From Neonectria sp. B-13 (lineage: Eukaryota > Ascomycota > Sordariomycetes > Hypocreales > Nectriaceae): a DNA stretch of 64,000 nucleotides. The stretch spans positions 1,617,132 through 1,681,131 of the forward strand of contig NOKP01000002.1 of the NCBI GenBank assembly GCA_002682825.1, written 5' to 3'. The translations under genes were made by a program, and so were the position numbers. This document shows positions 55,489 to 64,000 of the stretch, piece after piece; positions within the stretch are counted from its first letter, which is position 1, and every line of letters starts with the position of its first letter. The notes below the pieces were generated by a model. The model made no database searches and had not been told where the DNA came from. It was given only the letters and a program-made list of their open reading frames with translations.

Positions 55489-56580
55489 CTTGCCTCGAGC
55501 TTGACGGAAGAGGCTCCTGGTGTGAGCTCCACGAAGGGCGCCTGGTGATAAGGTGAAGTTGAAAATTTGGGGAGGTTTCAAAATGAATTCAAGTTAAAGT
55601 CTTCCGTTGACATAGGGAAGGTGCACAGTAGTGACTCTGACCGGGAACGCAGGAGGCAGCTGCGAGGCAGCTGTAATCGGCCCACCATTTTATCAGCTTC
55701 AAAAGTTGTCTTTGATTCACAGCATTGGCCGACAACATTCAAGGCAGTAAAATTCTTTAAAAACTGCGGTGATTAGTCGTATGCTCTGTTGTTGTCGTGT
55801 TTGGTCCGGAGACGACGAAGTTCGAGGCTCCAGACAGAGTCAACAACCTAGACAAAACCACTCAACCAAAGCCACCCGCGAGAAGTATCAACAATGTAAA
55901 TACAAATCAGTTCTATCACTTCTTCATGAGTTCTGAAGTTACGCACCTAGGTAAGTAAGCATCTACCACAAACCAATCGAACAGTTCTTGTTTTTACATC
56001 AATCAAGCTACCTATTTCGTTGTTCTTAGTCCCCTTAGCCAACTACTTTATTCGGCGGTAACCTTAACAATGTGAACTCGAATTCAACCAATGGCCGTCA
56101 AAACAAAATCGAAAAAAGAAAATCTAGCAATTGGCTTCAAAAGCACAACCCAGAATCGTATCAACCATTAAGTTGTCAGTGACACAGTGGAGGCGAGGTG
56201 CTCCGCTCCGAAAGCCGCGGAGTGCGAAAACACGGCCCCACACGTTCCCCATCGATACCGAGATAACCCCGCAATGCCCACGGACATCAGAATTGCCTCG
56301 GCTGCGACATGTCCATCTTTTCAAGGATCGCCAAATTACGTGTGATGGCAAAGCTGTGAAGATCTAAAAGGAGATTGCCGAACGCGCCGAGTCCGTCAAC
56401 ATGTGCGTTGAGCCACCCTCTCTGAGGGAACACAGCCGTCAATGACAAAAGGGTACACGTGTTTGCGGTTTTGTAGAACCAGGAGTTTGCCTTACTAGGG
56501 CCAAAGGAATCCTCTGCAAACTTCCAAGAAAACCTGACCCTATTCATCTAACTGCGTCCGCCATCAAGACATACATAGCC
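55489..56580. other. divergent intergenic region of GPCR and thioesterase genes
   Basis: About 1.1 kb with no supported gene. It is relatively AT-rich at 55900-56110 and contains ACCTAGGTAAGTAAG-type words near 55946. Confidence 0.6.
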
Positions 56581-57405
56581 ATGCCATTTGCCCCAAGCTT
56601 GACGAGACTAAAACATCAAGGTCCACTCTCCACTCTCTCAAGACTTGTCGCTACCCACCGCAAGCCTCCCGCCCCTCTCTACCGCGATACGCTCCATCGT
56701 CCCGGCCGCTCAGCCGTATCTCATCGCGCTCTTCACACATCACCGCCAGCCTCACCTGCAATGTCTCCCCCAACCAGCAACCGCCTCATCTGCCCGGCCC
56801 TCGGCCTCTCCCCCTCAGAAACACCCCCGGGCTTCCTCGAGAAAGAACTCGCCTTCTTCACCGCAATCCCCTGGACCGCCGCGCTGCTCGAGGCCCCCGA
56901 CGCCATCGCCTTTGTCCCGCCGTGTCGCAACCCCGTCTCCGATGCCCACGACCAGCTCTTCGGGTGCACGCTCGCGAACGACCGCGCCGTGAGGCAAATG
57001 CTCTGCCTGCTCCGCGCCAAGAGCCCTGCGACAGCGCTGGATTCCGCGCGAGCCATTACCGAGATCGATACCCTCGTCTCCGTCGGCGACGGCGTGAGTG
57101 GATTTCCGAACGTCGTCCACGGCGGTATTGTTGCGTCGTTACTGGACGAGTCAATGGGCGCCATCTTTGACCTCAATGTCACCTTGGGGAAAGACGCAAG
57201 GGCGTTTCAGTCAAACAATGTCACGGGCGAGCTGAACGTGACGTATTTGAAGCCTGTGCCCACGAACAGCGTGTTACACATCGCAGTCAAGGTAGATGAG
57301 ATGAATGGGAGAAAGACTAAGATCCAGTGCGAATTGAAGGATGAGAAGGCTGTGGTCCTGGCAAAATGCTCCAGCACGTGGGTGGCATTGAAGCCAAGTC
57401 TCTGA
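56581..57405 (+). CDS. hotdog-fold (PaaI/THEM4-like) acyl-CoA thioesterase, likely mitochondrial
   Basis: A single-exon 274-aa protein. The first 60 residues are Arg/Ser/Pro/His-rich with few acidic residues (RLKHQGPLSTLSRLVATHRK, RALHTSPPASPAM), a good mitochondrial presequence. The hotdog domain follows, with VHGGIVASLLDESMG as the central helix motif carrying the expected Gly-Gly and acidic residue, then ELNVTYLKPVPTNSVLHIA and a final strand AKCSSTWVAL. Such enzymes hydrolyse acyl-CoA thioesters. An in-frame ATG at 56761 (MSPPTSNRL) lies exactly at the end of the presequence and could start a cytosolic form. Confidence 0.85.
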   Translation: MPFAPSLTRLKHQGPLSTLSRLVATHRKPPAPLYRDTLHRPGRSAVSHRALHTSPPASPAMSPPTSNRLICPALGLSPSETPPGFLEKELAFFTAIPWTAALLEAPDAIAFVPPCRNPVSDAHDQLFGCTLANDRAVRQMLCLLRAKSPATALDSARAITEIDTLVSVGDGVSGFPNVVHGGIVASLLDESMGAIFDLNVTLGKDARAFQSNNVTGELNVTYLKPVPTNSVLHIAVKVDEMNGRKTKIQCELKDEKAVVLAKCSSTWVALKPSL

Positions 57406-57803
57406 AGAGTGATAGAAGTGTGTATATCAATGCCAGGGGAGCATCGCACGTTTATAGAGTGGGCAACTCGGATAGAATTAGATCATGAGCATTAAAGGAG
57501 AACGCCCTAATAGCAACACCCTTATCCCTTAATAAGAAGATATTTGCTTCCCAACCTTGAAGTAATGCCTAGCCCTCGGTCTTCCCTTATTTTACCATGT
57601 CATTAAGCGTCGACGTTAGGGATAACAGTGAATATTAAGTGTATTCCTAACATAAATATATATGCTACAAAGGAAAAATGTGGCAGTCATAGGAGAGCGC
57701 AATCCCAACAAGACCCCAGGTATCTTTTGCATTTAAAATGACCAGTTCAACCACCCAATCCAATTCGGCCGTAACAAAATGCCAATCGCCTCATCTGAAA
57801 CGA
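57406..57803. other. convergent 3' spacer
   Basis: About 400 nt, AT-rich (CATAAATATATATGC near 57652), between the thioesterase and C2-protein stop codons. Probably both 3' UTRs. Confidence 0.65.
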
Positions 57804-59602
57804 TTAGTGCACACCAGGAATTAGAGTCTTTACCGCCTCCTTCATCGTTGACGGGTCCTCTATCGCGTTGAATGCCGTCTCCCGCTTGCTCTTCTGTCCC
57901 TGCTCCCAACCGGTCTCGCGGTGGTCGAGCTCGCTCTCTGCAGAGCTGATACTACTTTGGCTCCTGTTCATCACCATATTGATCATTCTGCCCTCCTTCT
58001 TCTTGGTCGCCCGCTGGGCTTCCTTCATATCCTGCAATTCCTTCTCTTCCCAATGCATCGCGATGATTCCGAGTCCGGGGAAATTAGCCTCGAGGAAAGC
58101 CTTCAGGTCTGGTAGAATCGATTTATCAGGTCTGTACGTGCCAGAATCATTGTCAATGATGAGCTGGTAGTACGCAGGATTCGGCGGAGGGTCGTCATAC
58201 GGCGGACCGCCGCTGATCTCACCATCCGGATGTGCCGGCTCGCTTGTGTTTGGGTCGTCCGAAGATACGGGATGCTTTAGTCGTCGAAGAAAGAACTCGC
58301 CTGAGCAAGCAATGTACGTAGCAACATCCGAGTGCATAGTGTGTTTGCTCAACATGTCAACACCAAACTCCTTGCCAGTCTCGGTGAACCGGAACATGCC
58401 ATCCAGTGTCAAGACGTAGGTGAATAGTCGGCCACCCTCGTCAAAGTGAGCAAGCTTGAGGAATTGTAACGATGCTTCTTCTGAGCGTGCTTCGAATTTC
58501 CCCCACTCTGTTGAGCGGTCGAAGTTATAGACTCTGCGGTGTTGGCTATGGAGGGCCTTGTTGAGAATCTTGCCTCGCAGGCCAGTTGACATGAACATGG
58601 ACGCAATGATGGGCCTGAACTCAACGAATCGGTGATACATGACGGGTGGTACAGGCCCGCAAAGCTGCATCTCGTTGGCTTGGAAGCTAATAAAATCAGT
58701 TAGCGTGAAGATCTCTCCGAGGCTTAAAGAGTATCGTACTCGTATTTCTGAGTCCCCCTCTTCTTCTTGCCCTTCTTGTCTTGACTCCCCCGTGCATCAT
58801 CCTCCTGATTGGCATTGACTTTTGTACCCGTAAAGCGCCCGATGAGGGGACTGTAGTGCTTCACCCAGCTTGTCGGACCAACCGTGTACATATGAGCGAA
58901 GGGCGGATCCGACTTGCCGAGCACCTCCATGCTGATACGTACGTGCGGTGTCATGTGAATCTCCGAGCTCACCATGCTGGCGATGCCCTTGATGAGATAT
59001 GCCCTCTTGCTACCCACGCGCTTCTTAACCGGAAATTCCTGTCCTGGTGGCGGGAAACCTCGCGATGTCTCGGATAGCTGGGGGACCTTGAGTGTCACAT
59101 TGCCCAGTCTGTCATCAGAGTCTGGGTAGTCTTCGTCGTACAGCCGGCATTTGAGGACGAATCCAGTGGGGGGGACGTTGGCAACGATCCATTCGTCCTC
59201 CCACTCGGGCGCGATGGTGCGTCTGATGGTCCTGGTCCGGTGGACTAGATCCGGGTCCTCTTTGTGCCTCTTGGGCTGCGTGCCCTTCAGCGTGGCGTGT
59301 AGGTACGGGTCGGAAGAGGCTGTAGAGATGTCCGCCGGAGGAAGGTTCGTAGCGCCGTGGAAGATGAAGCGGACAGTGAACCCTTGGGGCGCATCGGGGA
59401 ACGGGGTGGTGTCGAAGCCGCCGGGCGGGCCTTTCTTGACCTTCAGGCGGTCCTTGAGGCCGGTGGCCAGCCTGCTCGACGGGCTCAGCAGCTTGTGGCC
59501 ATTCTTCAGTGGATTTGAGTCAACCGTTTCGACTTTTGTGGGAGTAGTCTCGGTGGTGTGGCCATTGGGCTGAGCTTGCGCGCTGCTGGTTGGATCGCTC
59601 AT
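57804..59602 (-). CDS. C2-domain protein of unknown function
   Basis: A 581-aa protein. Exon 1 is 58740-59602, the intron 58687-58739 (53 nt, GTACGA, GCTAAC branch, TTAG) and exon 2 57804-58686. Splicing joins GTQKYD to FQANEMQLCGPVPPVMYHR; without it the first frame ends four codons later. A single C2 domain lies at about residues 70-190 (FTVRFIFHGATNLPPADI, SSDPYLHATLKG, APEWEDEWIV, RLYDEDYPDSDDRLG). It keeps several loop aspartates, so calcium-dependent phospholipid binding is plausible. The second half is a helical region (MFMSTGLRGKILNKALHSQ, FDRSTEWGKFE) with a conserved FTYVLTLDGMFRFTETGKEF segment. No signal peptide or membrane helix is seen. The architecture is familiar from other filamentous fungi, but its function is not known to me. 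Confidence 0.88.
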
Positions 59603-60866
59603 CGCATGTAACTAGGGGACCGATTTCAGGGTCCAGGCGATGTCGGGCTCGGGCGGTGTGAAGCAATTGTCGCGTAATGGGATTCTGGTGTGTTATGGAT
59701 GATTGTGACGTTTGCGACAGCGAAAATGGCCAATGTTTAAGAGACCAAACTGTTGTTGTCGAGGACAGGCGCGGACGGGCGGAGAGAGTTTGGGCGAGAA
59801 AATGGTGGTTGGGGAGGCTGACTGTAGGTTGCCTCGGTGGGATGATAAGCGCGATTGGGATAGTAATTACGAAGGAGAGCACCTGACATTACCCAAGTAC
59901 ACTATCGAGTCAGGTCTAACGAGAACGAGAGCGACGGGGAAGTTGACGGTGAAGCTATAATTAATAACGTTCGGTTTTTCTTGTTCACGTGCAGCAGGGC
60001 GCAAGCTCTCATTGCACCCAGGCCGCGACGACGCCGAGCCACGACACTTTCCAAGAAATCTCCCATCTCTCTGGACGCTCGCGCCGACAACTTGCTAGGT
60101 TTGTGCAGGTTTGTGCTTGCGACAGCTTGCGACGGCGGGACTGATGAGTTTCCTGTTCTGACGTCAACCCCCGCTACAAAGTGCCTACAATCCACCCAAA
60201 ACACTTTCGGCGCCCATGATACCGGGAATATCGGCCGGATCCAGCGGCACTTTAGTGCGCCAAGGGGGCCAGGCCCAGACTCCGGAACGTTGTCAAGGGC
60301 CCGTCGCGGGAGCAACATGCAGCCAAGTTGTGGCTACCGCCCACTAAATCTCAGCCCTGGAGACCCTGAGAGCTGAATCAGAGGGCCCCAGCCACCTGAA
60401 AATCAGTGGGTTTGTCTTGGTCCGTCCTTGGCCCAACTTGGCCTCGGATCACGGCAGAAAGGCCATCCTTCTACCCTGTGCAATAGGCTAAAAATGCCTG
60501 TTGTTACGTCGTAGTCGTTGCCTCAAGTGCCGTGGCATTCGTAAATTTTACCTTATCCCGTAGTCCAAACGGCCCGTTGCATACGCCGATCGATCCATCT
60601 TCTCCTGCCAAGGTGTTGGATGATTCGACTCCAAGACGGATGACTCCAAGTCTGAATGCATCTCGGTTCACAAAAAGAAATACCAGAGGCCTCCAGTACG
60701 ATGAACATTATTCAATCAGGGTATCAATTCCTGGTTATTCGTACATTGTTTGCCCAAAGTCCTGCAACTACCACACGGACTCTTCAATACATGGATCCTA
60801 AGCTAAGACCACTAGATAATTCAGGGTCATCCCAGACGTGACGGCAGCACTGATAAACCTTCTCCA
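59603..60866. other. intergenic region
   Basis: About 1.3 kb between tandem minus-strand genes: the promoter of the C2-domain gene and the 3' flank of the MFS gene. ORFs of up to about 138 codons overlap on opposite strands and show no domain. Confidence 0.6.
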
Positions 60867-62716
60867 TTAAACATCTCCAGCCCCAACTATCTTCTCGTTC
60901 TTGCGGCCCTTGTGTAGTGTCGACGCAACCTTACCCGTCAGCAACGAGTCGACGTTGGGCAATAGGAGCGAAGCAATGAGGGCCACGCCTGAAAACGCAA
61001 TGCTAGCGAGGAAAACAGTGCGATACGCCGAAGCGTTCGCGTCCTTGTAGGCCCTGACGCCAATTGCCACAATAGAATCCGTCACCCCGGGAATGCCGTC
61101 AAAGCCCGTGCCGGTAGACACGCCAGTGATGAATTCAGGCACACTTCCGGAAGGGAGTCCTGCCTTCATCACGGCTTTGGGGACCTGACTTGCAATCTCC
61201 TCGGCGAGTCGGCTCCGGAGAATGACGGTGTAAACAGTCGCCGAAATGGACGAGATGAAGAAGCGGATGGAGCCTGCCAACCCAGACGCCGAACCCAGCT
61301 TTGACTGATCCCACGCTGCAATCGTAACGATGGTGATGGCAAGCGACTCAGCCCAGCCGATGAAAAACGTTCCCAAAGCCACAAATGTTGTGGCTCGCAC
61401 CCGAGTGTCTGGGGTCGCCGTTGCGGTGGCCCCGAAGAAGATGCCGCTGAGAGCAACGGTGATGATGCATTGCAACTTGAGATTTCCAATCGGTTTGGCG
61501 ACGACGCCGCCAAAAACCTCGCCGACGATGATGAACAGGCCAACAAAGGAAGAATACCAAGCGGCTGTCATTGGATCTCCATCGTCGTACAGAACTGTAA
61601 CCATGGACGGCCACACCAGCGCAAAGGCATAATAGACGCTGGCGCCGAGACCGGACAGGATAGTCGCCGCGTTCCACCCGTGGTTCTTGAACAGGTGCAT
61701 CGGCACCAGAGGCTCCTTGAGTTTGGCGAAGGACTCCCAGAGGACAAAGAGGACAAGACCGAGGATGCCCGCCACGATGGTTCCGATGACATGCGCAGAT
61801 TTCCAAGGGTAGGCAGAGCCACCCCAGTTGAGGCCCATTATGAAGACCAACAGCCCGCCGGTGTACATGGCTGTGCCAATGTAGTCAAAGTCCTTGGCGT
61901 ACTTCACGACGCTCGCATTCTCACCGTGCTTCATTCGGAAGGTCGGCGGGTGATAGAAGAAGAACCAGCAGAGGAAGCTAACCGTGTTGACGCCGATCAA
62001 AACGTAATAGGGTCCTCGCCAGCCAACGTTGGGATGATTCTTCAAAAACGCGTGGGAGATGACAGGAGCGAGACCCGAGCCGGGGATGGTCAGCGAATAG
62101 CAGAAGGCGTTGCCGAGGAGGCGATACTTCATCGGCACCAGCTCGCCCATCACGTAGTAGTACGAGAGCTGTGTCGCGGCGGCGATACCGACGATTGTCA
62201 TGCCGCCGATGAGTGTGTTGATGCTCTGGGCCGTGGCGCAGATGATGCAGCCCACGATGCCGAGGAACGCTCCGCCAACGAAGACCCAGCGGCGGCCGAA
62301 GATGTCGGTGACGCGGCCGATGATGGTGAGGGTAACGGCCGAGGTCAGGGTGTAGGTGAGAGCGACCCAGTTGATGTTGGCATCCTAAGCAGCGGGTTAG
62401 TTCTCCGTGTCGTAGGGATTCGAGAAGTTGCAGGAAGACTTACAGGGCCAATGTCGTTGTTGATGATTGTCAGGACAGGAGCAGCATATCCGAAACCGGC
62501 AACTCCAGCCATGAGACCCAAACCAATGCCGGTCATGGAACCAACGAAGAACAGGCTTTTGAAGTAGCCTGGGGGCAGCTCATCCTCCTCAACTTCAAAG
62601 TTGTTTTCATCATCGGAGGCATGACCCGACAAGTTCTCGTGGTGCGGCCTCGACTCGGTGTGCTCTGCCTGCTCCTTTTCACTGAGCTGGGACCCGGCGT
62701 CCCGTGGAGAAACCAT
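60867..62716 (-). CDS. MFS transporter of the TRI12-like family
   Basis: A 596-aa, roughly 14-helix transporter. Exon 1 is 62444-62716, the intron 62385-62443 (59 nt, GTAAGT, AACTAACC branch, CTTAG) and exon 2 60867-62384. A polar, acidic N-terminus (EVEEDELPPGYFKS) precedes the first helix. The join IINNDIGP-DANINWVALTYTLT restores the conserved segment before helix 2. Motif A is IIGRVTDIFGRRW, and LTIPGSGLAPVISHAFL is a motif-C-like stretch. The TRI12 family includes trichothecene efflux pumps and siderophore transporters. No biosynthetic genes are adjacent, so the substrate cannot be inferred. Confidence 0.88.
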
Positions 62717-64000
62717 GATGGTGTTAATTCAGCTCGGTTCTGGTTCTCGGCACTTCAGTCGAAGCGATTGGGTATCAATGGGGAATCCTGGTCTGAACAT
62801 CATCTGGTTTTGGGGTGCAGATGTCAGAGCTTTATGTCGACGGCTTGAACCTGTATTCCACGCCTAAGGCTCCCGAGATCCTGGGTCGACATGATATCTC
62901 GGTCCAGCTGATCCGCAACTCTGCTCCCCGGGTAGTCCACACAAGCTACCCCCGCTAGTGCGGACCTGACAATATCCCATGGTTGTTTGATGGCAGTGTT
63001 GGTGGCGTTTTGGTAGTGCGGTAGATGTTTTCCGGAGGTGTCGTGACCGCAAAACCATAACCAAACCCCACGGGGAAGGAAACGCTACGTTGACAAGATC
63101 CGGGGTAGTGGGTAAGATCTCCGCAGCTATTCAAAGCAGTTTTACTCTAGGTTGCATTATGACCCTGGTTCAGCTACCTGTTGCATCTTTCAGGGACGGG
63201 ATGCTGGCAATGGGCGTCTCGAGAGTATGATATCGATGCAGAAGCACCCATGTTCCCCACCAGGATTACTTCTGCCACAGTTTTCTGCCAAACCATCACT
63301 ACGGCCGTGACTTCTATAGGTAATCTACATAAGTCTCAGTTTCCCAGCTGCCTAAGTATTTCATAAGGGACTCCTGTTAGGCCCCGAACCCGCCTTTCCG
63401 TGGTTAAGCCCCGCGACTAAGAGGCGGCACATTGACCCGCTTCTCCAGACGGCACATGTTTTCCATCATCAAGCCAACTAGGCTGTGGCTTCTTCTTTTT
63501 CTTTGTATGTGGTCTGATGATGATTCACTCCGGGGGTGCCAGTCGTCGGAACCGGGACATTTGGTCAAAGGGCTGAGATTTAGAGGTCAGTAGTGTGGCA
63601 GGTCACCCATGTGCGCATCCATATTATCTAGGTTATTATTAAGAACTATATTTATTAGGGTCGATCTAACTTCGACGCGGTGTTAAATTTCGTAGTACGT
63701 GAGCGTGTTGTTGCTTTGTTCAAGCCAACACTTTGCAAGCCTCCAGTGTGTATTAGTCTTGTTCACTTTAGAACGGTGCTTCCTTGGAGTACTTGGGAGG
63801 CTTCTGCTTGTCTCTAATCGTCTCATGTTAACTTAGGCCGTGTCCTGCTAGAAACCCAAGGCAGCTTGACGTTCTCACAGGGATAACAAGCCACAGCGCC
63901 TTCAATCCCCACACTACTCAGCAACGCGTGGCAAGCATGCCTAAGATCAAGGGAACCCAACCGATAGGTCGGTCCAAGTCACCGGAGCTGAGATCAACTT
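62717..64000. other. upstream region of the TRI12-like gene and window edge
   Basis: No gene is supported in the last 1.3 kb. It contains the promoter of the minus-strand transporter and mixed-composition sequence. Only ORFs under 80 codons are present. Confidence 0.55.

Noticed and set aside
61470..62567. 365-codon ORF antisense to the TRI12-like transporter
   Set aside because: Crosses the transporter intron and mirrors its codon bias; hydrophilic low-complexity sequence.

Overview
The window is a 64 kb stretch of nuclear DNA from a filamentous ascomycete (Pezizomycotina, most likely a Sordariomycete). The evidence is short GT...AG introns of about 47-100 nt with CTAAC/CTGAC-type branch sites, pyrimidine-rich leaders, a Zn2Cys6 regulator, MFS exporters of the TRI12/DHA types, a GliK-like gamma-glutamylcyclotransferase and a fungal-type glycogen debranching enzyme. 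Exon boundaries were worked out by hand from splice signals plus reading-frame and family continuity. No rRNA, tRNA, CRISPR array or intact transposon was seen.

Layout. 0-7 kb: a DEN1-type NEDD8 protease (-) and a long, disordered, probably nuclear protein (-) whose frame is cut by one TAG before a coiled-coil tail. 8-12 kb: a gamma-glutamylcyclotransferase-like protein with two membrane helices (+) and glycerol-3-phosphate dehydrogenase GPD1 (+). 12-16.5 kb: a Zn2Cys6 regulator (-) divergent from a DHA2-type MFS exporter (+), with two ACACC/GGTGT palindromes between them. 18.5-23.3 kb: glycogen debranching enzyme (+). 24.2-25.1 kb: a small eight-cysteine single-pass membrane protein (-) with a 4-nt first coding exon. 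25-34.9 kb: a gene-poor tract with only two weak lone ORFs and a degenerate tandem repeat. 34.9-40.5 kb: a CSC1/OSCA-type stress-gated channel (+) and an F-box protein (+) carrying an in-frame TAG. 41.7-45.5 kb: a DHA1 drug/polyamine exporter (+) converging on an intronless LdhA-type D-lactate dehydrogenase (-). 47-48 kb: a secreted GH43 arabinofuranosidase (-). 49-55.5 kb: an FMO fused to a DUF6314 domain (-), an atypical SDR (+) and a cAMP-receptor-like GPCR (-). 56.6-62.7 kb: a hotdog thioesterase (+), a C2-domain protein (-) and a TRI12-type MFS transporter (-). The last 1.3 kb shows no gene.

Most genes are housekeeping or general fungal functions and do not form one pathway. The pairs most likely to be functionally linked are the divergent regulator/exporter pair at 12-16.5 kb and possibly the FMO-DUF6314/SDR pair at 49-53.6 kb. 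Osmotic and carbon-reserve functions (GPD1, CSC1, GDB1, LdhA) recur but are scattered. The strongest anomalies are two single amber codons inside otherwise continuous coding frames (at 4790 and 39182), the FMO-DUF6314 fusion, the shared palindromic half-sites in the regulator/exporter promoter, and a bacterial-looking LdhA.
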